Source of the DNA: Candidatus Electrothrix scaldis
GTDB lineage: Bacteria; Desulfobacterota; Desulfobulbia; Desulfobulbales; Desulfobulbaceae
DNA length: 64,000 bases
Assembly: GCA_033584155.1 (NCBI GenBank)
Contig: CP138355.1
Coordinates: forward strand, 4,987,501 to 5,051,500
Direction of reading: 5' to 3'
Both the position numbers and the translations under genes were made by a program. Positions 1 through 7,682 of the stretch are shown piece by piece. The notes below the pieces were generated by a model. The model worked only from the letters and a program-made list of their open reading frames with translations. It did no database searches and had not been told where the DNA came from. Position 1 is the first letter of the stretch. Every line of letters starts with the position of its first letter.

Positions 1-1498
1 TAAAATCACCATCGGGCTGAATAGAAGGTTTTACAGAAAAACTCAGGCCCACGTCGTGTCGATCAACCGTGATGGTATCCTTTTCCTTGTCCTCCTCTTC
101 TTCTTCGTCTGAACTCTTTTTTGATTTGGTGATAAAGGGCACATTGCGGCCTATCATAATGTGGGCTTCATGGCCGTTAAGTACGGTGAGTACCGGGGAG
201 GAAATGATTTTGCCTTTGCCTGAACTGTCCTTGGCGGTCAGATCCACATTGACGATTCCGTCAAAGAAATTGAGGAGCATGCCAGGATTTGAGGAAAGGA
301 CCATTGAGGACAAGCCATCATTGATGGAGCCGGACAGGTCGGAACGGGTAAAGGCAAAGCGGGCGCCCAGCTCCCGGAATTGTGAGTCTGTGAGATAAGC
401 AACCACGGCCTCGACCTTGACCTGTAATCCGGTCCCGTCAAGACGGCGGGCAACAGCAACGGCATGGGAAACAATGGCAGCTTCACCGGCCAGGTGCAGC
501 CGATTTTCAGAATAGGCATGAATGCGCAGGTCACCAAACATTTCCTGTAAAATCGGCTCAACCTCATCAGAAGACACAGTATGGAGGAAAACAACTGCGT
601 CGTTCTGGCCCTGATCAGGTTTGTCCAGAGCAGCAAGCACGGTGCGGATAATGTCCTGTTGTTTCCTGGTGCCAAAGACCAGAATGGCGCTGTGCCAGTA
701 ATCAGGGAAAACAGGAAAACTTGAGGAAACCGTGCCGGAGCCGGATTTATTTTTGGATTTACCCTTTGCTTTCTTACCAGAAGAGCCGCCAGAGTTGCTT
801 TTTTTACTGCTTCCTTTGAAGATCTGGAGATCAGAAAGGGCCTGAACAGCGCGTTTAACAGAAATATGCTCCACGGTTAAAGAGAGAACCCCGGATTCAT
901 CGCGCAGCGCGGGCAGATCAATACGTTTCAAAAGGGTGATAAACTCAGTGACCAGCTTAGGAGAACCGGAAAAGCTCACCATCTGATTATCACCGTAGCC
1001 ATACACAGCCATCTTGTTCTTATAGAGTATTTCCGCTGAATCCATGACCGCATCAGCGCTGAGGTTTTTGAGCTGATAGGTGCCCGAAGAAACACCCATT
1101 GATCCGGCTGAAAGAGTCGGATCTGTTTTGATGGACCAGAAATCGTTTTCGCCTTCAATCAATGAAACTGTGTAACCCAATGAGGTCAGCACATCAATAA
1201 AGGTGGGAATCAGTTCATCTTTAGGGATATTCCTCTGTGACCAGGTCACAGGGGTTTCAATATCATCGTCAAAGACAAAGGCGGCCCCGGTAAACTCAGA
1301 GACCATAAGTAACAGCTCAGAGAGCTGGGCCTTGTCAAAATCCACGCTGACCATCTGTGGAGGAAGTTTTGGCATTTTTTCAAAAACATCCTGCTTGACC
1401 TGTTCCTGTTTTGCGACATCATCCAAGGAAAGACACAGGGAAGGAAACGCAGAGAACAGAAGGAACAGCAGCAGAGAAAGAAAGAGTGTTCGTTTCAT
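1..1498 (-). CDS. Inovirus secretin (pIV-like), C-terminus outside window
   Basis: The frame is open from an ATG at 1498 to the window edge, so the C-terminus is missing. It begins with a signal peptide (KRTLFLSLLLFLLF...), followed by N-domains (about residues 40-260) with a Ser/Gly/Lys-rich linker. A secretin-type stretch near the cut end includes KIISSPVLTVLNGHEAHI and VPFIT. Secretins form the outer-membrane ring through which filamentous phage leave the cell. The start overlaps the stop of the Zot gene by 4 bp (ATGA), so the two are translationally coupled. This is the pI-pIV order known from filamentous phage. A general type II or IV pilus secretin is less likely given the neighbours. 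Confidence 0.9.
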   Translation of the reverse strand, partial: MKRTLFLSLLLFLLFSAFPSLCLSLDDVAKQEQVKQDVFEKMPKLPPQMVSVDFDKAQLSELLLMVSEFTGAAFVFDDDIETPVTWSQRNIPKDELIPTFIDVLTSLGYTVSLIEGENDFWSIKTDPTLSAGSMGVSSGTYQLKNLSADAVMDSAEILYKNKMAVYGYGDNQMVSFSGSPKLVTEFITLLKRIDLPALRDESGVLSLTVEHISVKRAVQALSDLQIFKGSSKKSNSGGSSGKKAKGKSKNKSGSGTVSSSFPVFPDYWHSAILVFGTRKQQDIIRTVLAALDKPDQGQNDAVVFLHTVSSDEVEPILQEMFGDLRIHAYSENRLHLAGEAAIVSHAVAVARRLDGTGLQVKVEAVVAYLTDSQFRELGARFAFTRSDLSGSINDGLSSMVLSSNPGMLLNFFDGIVNVDLTAKDSSGKGKIISSPVLTVLNGHEAHIMIGRNVPFITKSKKSSDEEEEEDKEKDTITVDRHDVGLSFSVKPSIQPDGDF

Positions 1499-2403
1499 TG
1501 TTCGTCCTTTTTCGTTGGTTGTTTGTTTTTGTTAGTTATTCGGTTAGTAAAAAGCGTCTGGCCAGTCGCTGAATAGGTTCTATATATATTAGGGGTGTGC
1601 TCGGAATAAGGGTTCAGGTCGGTAACAGTTTTGGTGACCTTTGATGCGGGTTTGGGTTGATTTGCTATCTGCTTGGAAAGCTTTTCTGTACCGAAAAGGT
1701 CACCCCGGATCATGCCGGATTGAAAAAGCATATAGAGAAAGAGACCGAAAACCAACGGGATAGCATAGAAAATGGGGTGTTTCAGCACATTAGCATGCTT
1801 CATGATGCCCAGTTCTTTGACGTCAGAGGCAACATAGGACTTGTAACAAAGGAAAATAATATTGTGATAGGTACGGGCATTTTTGGAAAGTGGAGGCCCG
1901 CCTGTATCTTCTCCACCGTAGGCGTAACAGAGGTATTTTTTCTGCACCAGGGAGCCGAAAAAGTTGATTTTCCTATACACATAGGTCCATTCCACCAGGG
2001 CACGAACTGCGGTATCAATACGCATGATGCTTTGTGTGATAAGCACCACGTCATAACCATGATGGCGATGCACAGAGGCCCAGGCATTAAAGGCAACATT
2101 TTTCTTGCTCTGCCAGTCGCGGGAATTGAAAACGTTCTGGACCTCATCAATGACAATCAGGCAGCCAGGAACAACATGATTCCAGAACTCCTCAATCTGT
2201 TCTTTTTCAAAGAAAAAGAGCTTGCAAGCAAGACCGTGGTCATTGAGCCCGGTTACCATCTTGATCATCTCAAGACACTCGGGCTCATTCATGCCGTCTA
2301 TATTGGTGAAGACAACACGACCCATCTTAAGATTTTCAATGATCTTACGGACTGCGTCATAAGTCTTGCCGCTGCCTGGTGTACCTGTGAATGCAATGAT
2401 CAT
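1495..2403 (-). CDS. Zot / pI-like phage assembly ATPase
   Basis: This 302-residue protein starts almost directly with a Walker A motif (GTPGSGKTY, about residues 7-15). It has a Walker B-like LIVIDEVQNVF near residue 85 and one membrane segment after residue 210 (FYAIPLVFGLFLYMLF). This is the layout of Zot/pI proteins: a cytoplasmic ATPase plus a periplasmic tail. pI works in the inner membrane with the secretin to drive assembly and export of the filament. The gene is preceded by an AGGAG-like site (GAGGAGACAAAAAG before the ATG) and lies between pVI and the secretin, the canonical inovirus order. I have no doubt about the family. Confidence 0.95.
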   Translation of the reverse strand: MIIAFTGTPGSGKTYDAVRKIIENLKMGRVVFTNIDGMNEPECLEMIKMVTGLNDHGLACKLFFFEKEQIEEFWNHVVPGCLIVIDEVQNVFNSRDWQSKKNVAFNAWASVHRHHGYDVVLITQSIMRIDTAVRALVEWTYVYRKINFFGSLVQKKYLCYAYGGEDTGGPPLSKNARTYHNIIFLCYKSYVASDVKELGIMKHANVLKHPIFYAIPLVFGLFLYMLFQSGMIRGDLFGTEKLSKQIANQPKPASKVTKTVTDLNPYSEHTPNIYRTYSATGQTLFTNRITNKNKQPTKKDEQ

Positions 2404-2421
2404 TTCTTTTTGTCTCCTCTC

Positions 2422-2859
2422 CTAGACTCTGGTCAGTGATGCAGGGATGAGATTCATAAGCATGCGGATGCCAGTAGCGGTAACAATAAGAGAGACACCC
2501 TGACTGAAATCTATCTCGCACAGAATCCAAACCAGTTGGTCAGGCAACGAAGACCAATCAAGTACAGTATCAAAACCAAGGGCAGAAAGATCAAGAACGG
2601 TAAAAAAGCCCTCAACAACAAAAAGAAAACCGCTGAAAATAAGATAAAAAGGATCAGTGAAAAGATACCAGGCTGTCGTAAGTGACCAAACAACAAGGTC
2701 GTAAAGAGTTTGAAAAAAAGAGCCGAGCCACTCAAAAACATCTACTGCATGTGCCGGAGCGGGTGCCAGGAAATCACCGAAAAGAAAGAAGAAAAAAAGC
2801 AACAGCGGTACTAAATTTTTAATTTTTTTTGACTGATGTTTTTTTATAAAGGAAAACAT
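2422..2859 (-). CDS. Minor coat protein pVI-like (DUF2523 type)
   Basis: This 145-residue membrane protein has a basic N-terminus followed by a long hydrophobic signal/anchor ending near AHA. More hydrophobic segments follow, and the C-terminus (VSLIVTATGIRMLMNLIP) resembles the pVI/DUF2523 family. pVI sits with pIII at the end of the virion and helps release it from the membrane. The gene lies between pIII and Zot, as in Ff phages. Family assignment rests on C-terminal similarity recalled from the family and on position. Confidence 0.75.
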   Translation of the reverse strand: MFSFIKKHQSKKIKNLVPLLLFFFFLFGDFLAPAPAHAVDVFEWLGSFFQTLYDLVVWSLTTAWYLFTDPFYLIFSGFLFVVEGFFTVLDLSALGFDTVLDWSSLPDQLVWILCEIDFSQGVSLIVTATGIRMLMNLIPASLTRV

Positions 2860-2865
2860 AATGGC

Positions 2866-4374
2866 TCACCTCTTCAGGGTTATGATACGGACCGCGACAA
2901 AAAGAGAGGTGATATAGATAACAGAGCGAAAAACAAGCAAGCCAGCGCTCCAATCACCAAAATTTATTTGCTGAGTGCCATAGGTTGAACCACCATCAAT
3001 GGTAAGAACAGGAGTTCCGCCTGAAAGACCTGAGCCGGAAAGCTTATCAGGAATAGAGAAAAGAGAGGTCTTTTTCATGTTATCGATAAACTCTTTAAAA
3101 CGGTCGGTATAACGAAGAGGTAACAAATCAACATCAGGGATGGAAAATCCTGATGTATCAACACCGGGTAGATCTAGATCCGGGACACCATCACCATCAG
3201 CATCAGGATCTTCATCGTCCGGGCGGCCATCTCCATCAGAATCGGGTTTGGAATCGTTATCCTGATCATCAGGAATGCCATCCCCATCATCATCATTATC
3301 ATCCACATCATCGGTGCCATCATTATCATCATCAGGGTCAGTATAATCAGGATCACCATCACCATCAGAATCCTTTTTACAATCATCAGTGACCTGGCAC
3401 TGACCTTCAGTGGTATTATCAGAGGTGCAACAATCCTGAAACTGCTGGACACTGAGAGAGGCTATAGGATGTATAGTTGTTGAGCCGTCAGAACAGCTAA
3501 TTGAGATGTAACCGCAGGAATCACCGATTGGTACAATATCTTCACAAGCAGCGGAGCCATTGAAATGATTAATCTGATCACGGGTGACGGAAGCATTATC
3601 AGGACAATCGTCGCAAGGATCATAAACCCCATCGCCGTCTGAATCCTGACATGGTTCAGCACAGGTAAAATCACAAGTATCAGGATAATCATCACCCCAG
3701 ACTATATTTTCATAGCCGCCGCATTGCTCGACCGGAGAGGGAGAAACACCATCACAAGGGTCAGAATCATTGCACTCATAAGCGCAACCGGAAGTTTCAT
3801 CTATAGAGCCCTCTTTAACACCGCCTTTATTCTCACAGGCACATTCAGCCTGTTCCTGACATGTAGAAAGACCGGAGCAGGGAGAAGAGCAAGTGTCAAA
3901 ATCATAAGGTAATTCACCGTTGTAATCTGGACACTTACAATGATATTGACAAGAATCTTTATCATCCCAAACTAGATTTGAAGGAGAACCACAAAGATCA
4001 GAAGCCGTAGACAAATCACAGCAAGAACAAGTTATAGTACCGAAATGATCACAGTAAGACTCAGTACAAATAGAATCATCATCATATCGTATAGCCGGAG
4101 GACTATCATTTACAAATGTATAAGATACAGAAATACCACAAAGATCCTGATCAGCACAAAAGGCATCAGCAACACCAGTTCCACAGCCAGTAATATTGGA
4201 AAAACACCAATCAATAGGAGTACCACCTTTAACGGCATTAAATTCCTTGTCAACAAACTGAACAGTGTCAGCAAACGCCCGATGCACCAGGCCGATGAGG
4301 AAAAAGCCCAGGAACACAAGAGCGATAACAATAATCAGGCGCATTTTGAAAAATGAGGGGATAGGAGCGGCCAT
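2866..4374 (-). CDS. pIII-like adsorption protein with Asp-rich calcium-type repeats
   Basis: The 502-residue protein has an N-terminal signal/anchor (about 12-36) and a Cys-rich ectodomain (about 50-290, more than 30 cysteines). A run of DSDGDG-type repeats follows (about 330-400, e.g. DSDGDGDPD, DADGDGVPD). One C-terminal membrane helix and a short basic tail close it (VAVRIITLKR). This matches an inovirus pIII: a receptor-binding exported domain anchored in the inner membrane before assembly. The Asp repeats look like thrombospondin type-3 calcium sites. The start at 4374 follows the upstream stop by 2 bp and lacks a clear Shine-Dalgarno site. An ATG at 4344 is a possible alternative start. 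Confidence 0.85.
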   Translation of the reverse strand: MAAPIPSFFKMRLIIVIALVFLGFFLIGLVHRAFADTVQFVDKEFNAVKGGTPIDWCFSNITGCGTGVADAFCADQDLCGISVSYTFVNDSPPAIRYDDDSICTESYCDHFGTITCSCCDLSTASDLCGSPSNLVWDDKDSCQYHCKCPDYNGELPYDFDTCSSPCSGLSTCQEQAECACENKGGVKEGSIDETSGCAYECNDSDPCDGVSPSPVEQCGGYENIVWGDDYPDTCDFTCAEPCQDSDGDGVYDPCDDCPDNASVTRDQINHFNGSAACEDIVPIGDSCGYISISCSDGSTTIHPIASLSVQQFQDCCTSDNTTEGQCQVTDDCKKDSDGDGDPDYTDPDDDNDGTDDVDDNDDDGDGIPDDQDNDSKPDSDGDGRPDDEDPDADGDGVPDLDLPGVDTSGFSIPDVDLLPLRYTDRFKEFIDNMKKTSLFSIPDKLSGSGLSGGTPVLTIDGGSTYGTQQINFGDWSAGLLVFRSVIYITSLFVAVRIITLKR

Positions 4375-4376
4375 AA

Positions 4377-4514
4377 CTAAAAAGGTGATGAAAGAATTTT
4401 AACGATTAAAAAACCGCAACCAATAAGAAAACCAATAGATACAAAAGGACCGGCAGCGAAAAAAAAATCACTGAGTAGTGCTGCTGTATCAAATCCGGGA
4501 GGTAACTGTATCAT
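4377..4514 (-). CDS. Small single-helix membrane protein (45 aa), inovirus
   Basis: The reading frame gives a 45-residue protein with a short polar N-terminus and a hydrophobic core (FAAGPFVSIGFLIGCGFLIV). The start ATG overlaps the stop of the preceding gene (TGATG) and the stop is 2 bp from the pIII start, so it belongs to a tightly coupled morphogenesis operon. By size and position it could be a minor end-cap protein (pVII/pIX type). There is no sequence proof of that role. Confidence 0.65.
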   Translation of the reverse strand: MIQLPPGFDTAALLSDFFFAAGPFVSIGFLIGCGFLIVKILSSPF

Positions 4515-4663
4515 CAGATCCACTCAATTTTCGTTGCAAGAACAAACGCCATAGCGGTTAAAGATCCGAGACCGAAAGAAAAAATATCCACGATCTGCAC
4601 AAGGATATCATCCTTCAAAAGGAGCTCTATAGCGTCGTAGAATGCTTGGGCTTCGGGAGTCAT
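4514..4663 (-). CDS. Small membrane protein (49 aa), inovirus
   Basis: The protein begins MTPEAQAFYDAIELLL and has a C-terminal hydrophobic segment (IFSFGLGSLTAMAFVLA) ending in a basic residue. It is coupled to the next gene through a TGATG overlap. N-terminal acidic helix followed by a membrane helix is the general plan of filamentous phage capsid proteins, so it may be a minor capsid protein. No specific family is recognised. Confidence 0.6.
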   Translation of the reverse strand: MTPEAQAFYDAIELLLKDDILVQIVDIFSFGLGSLTAMAFVLATKIEWI

Positions 4664-4674
4664 AATAAAAGTCC

Positions 4675-4809
4675 TTAGCGACCGTGAGGTATATGACCTA
4701 TACCGCGAGCAAGGGAAAAAGCGTAAGAAACACCAAGGCCAGCAACCCAGCCGACCATAACAAGCCCCAACCCGTAACCGTACGCTGTGAGATTTAAGGT
4801 AAAAGTCAT
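4675..4809 (-). CDS. Small membrane protein (44 aa), inovirus
   Basis: This is a short frame with a Gly-rich hydrophobic helix (YGLGLVMVGWVAGLGVSYAF) and a basic C-terminal end (HIPHGR). It lies in the row of tiny membrane genes between the central terminator and pIII, where Ff-like phages keep minor coat genes. The Shine-Dalgarno site is poor and the upstream region is AT-rich. Function is not determined. Confidence 0.55.
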   Translation of the reverse strand: MTFTLNLTAYGYGLGLVMVGWVAGLGVSYAFSLARGIGHIPHGR

Positions 4810-4867
4810 TTTTTATAAATATTTGATATTTAAATAATTATTTTAAAAGCAAAACAAAAAAATACTA

Positions 4868-5200
4868 CTAAACGTCGTAATCACCAGGATTATAACGAGA
4901 AGATTTTATTGAAACACTTTGTTGCAAATGTTTGTGATACAAAGCATTATAGTAATCAAATTCAAACGAACCAGCGTCGGAAGCTTCACGATGCAAATGA
5001 GCCCATTGAGCAAGTTTAAAATTACCATCAGCACGTCTTGCGAGAGCAGCACTCTGTAATTTTTCAGTAAGCATATCAAAGCCAATAAGGACCATACCTA
5101 AAAAAAGCATACCGAGAAGAAGTGTCTTCATATCGGTAATAAGACCGCCTGTAAGCTGGGAAAACGCTTCAAAAAGAAAATTATCAAAGGGTAGTGGCAT
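4868..5200 (-). CDS. Inovirus membrane protein of unknown function (110 aa)
   Basis: I place the start at 5200 (MPLPFDNFLF). An in-frame ATG at 5239 lies inside the terminator hairpin that follows the coat gene. The protein has one membrane segment (TLLLGMLFLGMVLIGFDML) and a charged C-terminal half rich in Tyr and His. It is the first gene after the central terminator and precedes the minor coat cluster. No family recognised. Confidence 0.6.
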   Translation of the reverse strand: MPLPFDNFLFEAFSQLTGGLITDMKTLLLGMLFLGMVLIGFDMLTEKLQSAALARRADGNFKLAQWAHLHREASDAGSFEFDYYNALYHKHLQQSVSIKSSRYNPGDYDV

Positions 5201-5212
5201 AATATAACTATC

Positions 5213-5242
5213 ATAAAAAATAGAGGGGTGCCGAAGCACCCC
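5213..5242 (-). terminator. Central terminator behind the major coat gene
   Basis: On the minus strand a perfect 7-bp stem GGGGTGC/GCACCCC closes a TTCG tetraloop and is followed by TCTATTTTTTA. It lies 20 bp after the stop of the pVIII-like gene. Ff phages have a terminator at the same place, which lets coat mRNA be made in excess over the downstream assembly genes. Confidence 0.9.
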
Positions 5243-5261
5243 GAACAGCGTTCAAGCAGGG

Positions 5262-5528
5262 TTATACGGAAACGCCTGTGCGCTGAAGCAGCCGACGACC
5301 GAAGAACAGCAGGCCGATAGCAACCATCGCGGCAAGAACGGTAAAAATAGCCGCCTGAGCACCGGAAACGTCAACCAGGGCAAACAAAGCCGCCATATCA
5401 CTTGAAGCAAAAGCACCGGAAGCACCAGCAAGAACAGCACCAGCACCGGCAATGGAAGGAATAGCAAACTTACTGGACAACACACGTTTTGCAGGGCGGT
5501 ACAGCGTTACATTCATAAATTTTCTCAT
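5262..5528 (-). CDS. Major coat protein pVIII-like
   Basis: This 88-residue precursor has a basic start, a hydrophobic leader ending GASGAFA and a predicted mature protein of about 46 residues. The mature part has a short acidic N-terminus (SSDMAALFALVD), one hydrophobic helix (AIFTVLAAMVAIGLLFFG) and a basic C-terminus (RRLLQR). This is the complete plan of a filamentous phage major coat protein. GGAG lies 8 bases before the ATG at 5528, and a strong terminator follows immediately. I see no alternative explanation. Confidence 0.92.
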   Translation of the reverse strand: MRKFMNVTLYRPAKRVLSSKFAIPSIAGAGAVLAGASGAFASSDMAALFALVDVSGAQAAIFTVLAAMVAIGLLFFGRRLLQRTGVSV

Positions 5529-5596
5529 GGTATTACTCCTTTGTTGAGTTGAGAAAGGTTTGTAAAATGCTCACGATGAGCGGGTTAAATTTTAAA

Positions 5597-5800
5597 TTAC
5601 TTGATCACTCGATAGAGAATACCGAGACCAAGAATAATAAATAACAGTAGGACAATGCCGCTGACTGTCGTAAGGAGATCGCCCTTGATCCCGTCGAAGT
5701 AACTATCCTGCATCAAGGGTGTCCAAGTCCATGCAGCGAGACAATCAGAAGCGGAAAAAATTGATAAAAATGAAAGAAAAAATAAACGTATTCTGGACAT
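5597..5800 (-). CDS. Second coat-like exported membrane protein (67 aa)
   Basis: The precursor has a signal peptide ending near SDCLA. A mature part of about 45 residues follows, with an aromatic/acidic N-terminus (AWTWTPLMQDSYFDGIK), one helix (VSGIVLLLFIILGLGILY) and a basic end (RVIK). A GGAG site lies about 10 bases before the ATG. The size and plan match a pVIII-type capsid protein, and the gene sits directly upstream of the main coat gene. It could be a second capsid subunit or a minor coat protein. Confidence 0.7.
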   Translation of the reverse strand: MSRIRLFFLSFLSIFSASDCLAAWTWTPLMQDSYFDGIKGDLLTTVSGIVLLLFIILGLGILYRVIK

Positions 5801-5821
5801 AGCGTCTTAACTCCTGCCTTA

Positions 5822-5884
5822 TCCCTCCGCACCGGAGCCCCCCGGCCAATGCCGGAGGGCCTCCGGCCCGGAGGGGGTCCGGGC
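5822..5884. repeat. GC-rich nested inverted repeats in phage intergenic region
   Basis: The gap between the ssDNA-binding gene and the coat genes holds overlapping palindromes: CCTCCGG/CCGGAGG pairs, and CCGGC..GCCGG around an ATTG loop. It is far more GC-rich than its surroundings. It may act as a transcription attenuator or as a folded signal on the single-stranded genome (origin or packaging hairpin). The sequence alone cannot decide. Confidence 0.5.
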
Positions 5885-5907
5885 GATAGTGAGAGACCAG
5901 CCTTTCA

Positions 5908-6249
5908 TCAAACGGCTAAAAAAGGCCGGTCTGTATTTTCTTCTACCCGCCAGAAGCTGACGTTGTGATAGTACACACCGTCTTTCTTGCGGTTATTGGG
6001 ACGTGCTTCAACAAGCACTTCAACATCCTGTCCCTTGGTTCCGAGCGGAGTGGATGCATTGACAGCAAAGGTTTTGGGATGAGTGTATTCATCAGGAGCG
6101 GGAAGCTTCAGCAATGTTGAAAAAAAGTCTCCGTTATCTGATTGAATACGCTCATGGCTTTGCACGCGGCCTTTGAGTAACAAGGTCAAGTCGTTAGCTT
6201 GATGTCCGTTTGAAGCGTTTTTTTTCTGTGCGTCAGTTTTAGGATCCAT
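5908..6249 (-). CDS. Inovirus ssDNA-binding protein (pV-like)
   Basis: The 113-residue protein has a polar N-terminal 20 residues. A region with OB-fold character then follows: LTLLLKGRVQSHERI, a central FAVNAS..LGTKGQDVEVLVE segment and YYHNVSFWRVE near the end. Small OB-fold proteins at this place coat the phage single strand and switch from replication to packaging. GAGGA lies upstream of the ATG at 6249. I judge function from fold pattern and position; a close match is not recalled. Confidence 0.7.
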   Translation of the reverse strand: MDPKTDAQKKNASNGHQANDLTLLLKGRVQSHERIQSDNGDFFSTLLKLPAPDEYTHPKTFAVNASTPLGTKGQDVEVLVEARPNNRKKDGVYYHNVSFWRVEENTDRPFLAV

Positions 6250-6309
6250 TGTTTTTTCCTCGTCGTTTGTTTGTTATGGGGTGTATGGAATTAAGGGTTA
6301 GAGATAGAA

Positions 6310-6534
6310 TCACGAAAAATCGTCCGAAAAATCTCTATCCAAAGATTCATAATGATCTATATCACGTTGAAGCTTTGCTCTTTCGGCACGATCTCCGAAT
6401 AAAGCAAAATGCTCCTGATCAAGCCTCTCGTCTTCAGGAAATTCCCCTGAATCAAAATCGTCTTCAGGGTCAAAATTTACTGAAAACCCTTCATCCGGGT
6501 CGTATAAATCAGGGTTGTCAGGATCAATGGGCAT
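6310..6534 (-). CDS. Very acidic small protein (74 aa), inovirus early region
   Basis: The protein is dominated by Asp and Glu (MPIDPDNPDLYDPDEGF...) with no membrane segment. The ribosome-binding site AGGAGA lies just upstream of the ATG. It sits between a zinc-ribbon gene and the ssDNA-binding protein. The acidity could suggest DNA mimicry or partner binding, but this is guesswork. No family recognised. Confidence 0.65.
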   Translation of the reverse strand: MPIDPDNPDLYDPDEGFSVNFDPEDDFDSGEFPEDERLDQEHFALFGDRAERAKLQRDIDHYESLDRDFSDDFS

Positions 6535-6560
6535 AATGTTTTCTCCTCTTAGAGCGTCGG

Positions 6561-6710
6561 TTATAAAGAGATATGGTTAAAGCACCGGGAACAAGTGGCA
6601 CCCGGTGCTGTGAACGCGTTCTTAAAAGTGAGAAAAACAACGATCAGCAAGCTTGCCTGACAATGCGGGCAAAGGGTTCTGTACTGTCGTGTCGGCTGCA
6701 TGATGCGCAT
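6561..6710 (-). CDS. Small zinc-ribbon protein (49 aa)
   Basis: Starting at the ATG at 6710 (AGGAAAAAAG upstream), the frame encodes MRIMQPTRQYRTLCPHCQAS..., with a second pair CSRC near the C-terminus. Two CxxC knuckles 24 residues apart make a minimal zinc ribbon. Proteins like this occur in the early operons of inoviruses and plasmids. The role may be nucleic-acid or protein binding. Confidence 0.6.
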   Translation of the reverse strand: MRIMQPTRQYRTLCPHCQASLLIVVFLTFKNAFTAPGATCSRCFNHISL

Positions 6711-6722
6711 CTTTTTTCCTTA

Positions 6723-7109
6723 CTAGTCCCTGCGACCTGATGTTTTTATGATGCTTGCAAGAGCGTTTCGTATTTTTGCAAGGGTTACGCGGTCAACAGC
6801 GTTGAAAAAACGGAGGAGAAACACGTTTTCTTTCCTGTAGCTCTGCGGGAAATACTGAGAGCGGACGAACTCGACAGCCAGATAAAGCAGGATCAGAAGA
6901 AAGCAGAAGCCTACTGACCAGTCTATATACAGCTCAATGAAGCGGAGAAAGTAGGGGTAGAGCTGAACTGGTACAGAATTACCCAGGGAAAAAGACAGGA
7001 TAAATACACCGAATACTGAGGCGGAGGCATACCCCAGCAGGAAAACAGCGAGGTGCATTATCCTGTGATATCCGTTGAGGTGCATATGGTCGGGGCTGGG
7101 TGTTTTCAT
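6723..7109 (-). CDS. Membrane protein with two or three helices (128 aa)
   Basis: The protein has hydrophobic segments around residues 17-42 (LAVFLLGYASASVFGVFIL) and 62-82 (DWSVGFCFLLILLYLAVEF). A basic C-terminal cytoplasmic-type tail follows (KIRNALASIIKTSGRRD). It belongs to the row of minus-strand phage early genes separated by short leader repeats. No family recognised. A host-membrane modifying or immunity role is possible but unproven. Confidence 0.6.
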   Translation of the reverse strand: MKTPSPDHMHLNGYHRIMHLAVFLLGYASASVFGVFILSFSLGNSVPVQLYPYFLRFIELYIDWSVGFCFLLILLYLAVEFVRSQYFPQSYRKENVFLLRFFNAVDRVTLAKIRNALASIIKTSGRRD

Positions 7110-7131
7110 AGCGCTGTTACAGTGCGTTTTA

Positions 7132-7386
7132 TTAGGATTTCATTTCTACGCCGAGAGCCCAAGGCCAGAAAAAAAAGCTGAAAACCAATGAAAAAATAAA
7201 AGTTAAAAAGTATGATTCAGAGCTCAAATAGCTGAATTTTATATCAAATGCGTGGAAAAAGTCACTGTATCCAAGCGTGAATAACCAGCCACAAACCCAA
7301 AATATTTTTTTATATTGACGAAGATAATCAGCAATGACCATGTAACCGTTCAGTGCGTCTGAAGTATTCGTTGTAGTTTCTTTCAT
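7132..7386 (-). CDS. Small membrane protein (84 aa)
   Basis: It has two hydrophobic segments (IFWVCGWLFTLGYSDFF and YFLTFIFSLVFSFFFWPWAL) after a polar N-terminus. It is preceded on the minus strand by the AACGCACT-type leader repeat shared with its neighbours. Function unknown. It lies within the phage early operon. Confidence 0.6.
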   Translation of the reverse strand: MKETTTNTSDALNGYMVIADYLRQYKKIFWVCGWLFTLGYSDFFHAFDIKFSYLSSESYFLTFIFSLVFSFFFWPWALGVEMKS

Positions 7387-7406
7387 GAGATATCGTTGGT
7401 AGTCGT

Positions 7407-7628
7407 TTACAGTGCGTTTTCAGTCGGAATAAAGGGAATGCAGCCGACCGGAACATGGACAAAAAAGCATTTACTGAAGCAACCATCACAGCTCTGGAGA
7501 CCGATATCAAGTCCGTTATAATAATCAAAAAAATGCGTATGCGGCTTGCGATGGTCGCAGTTTGCGGGGCCGTCGCAGGTACAGGCGTGGTCACAGATGA
7601 AAAGTTGGTTCGGGATCGGGGCGGTCAT
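7407..7628 (-). CDS. Cys/His-rich small protein (73 aa)
   Basis: The N-terminal half carries a dense metal-binding pattern (CDHACTCDGPANCDH then KPHTH), and CDGCFSKC follows later. There is no signal peptide. A clear GGAGA site lies before the ATG at 7628. The pattern suggests a zinc-binding fold, but it does not match a family I can name. It is part of the inovirus early operon. Confidence 0.6.
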   Translation of the reverse strand: MTAPIPNQLFICDHACTCDGPANCDHRKPHTHFFDYYNGLDIGLQSCDGCFSKCFFVHVPVGCIPFIPTENAL

Positions 7629-7682
7629 TACTTTTTCTCCTTAGGGTGATTGGTCGTTTGTTGTGCGTTAAGAGTGCGTTAT

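Noticed and set aside
3153-3392. A plus-strand frame very rich in His (79 codons)
   Set aside because: It is the opposite strand of the Asp-rich repeats of the pIII-like gene (GAT/GAC read as ATC/CAT). No ribosome-binding site.
5201-5239. Upstream start for the 110-aa phage gene
   Set aside because: The ATG lies within the stem of the coat-gene terminator, so the ATG at 5200 is used.
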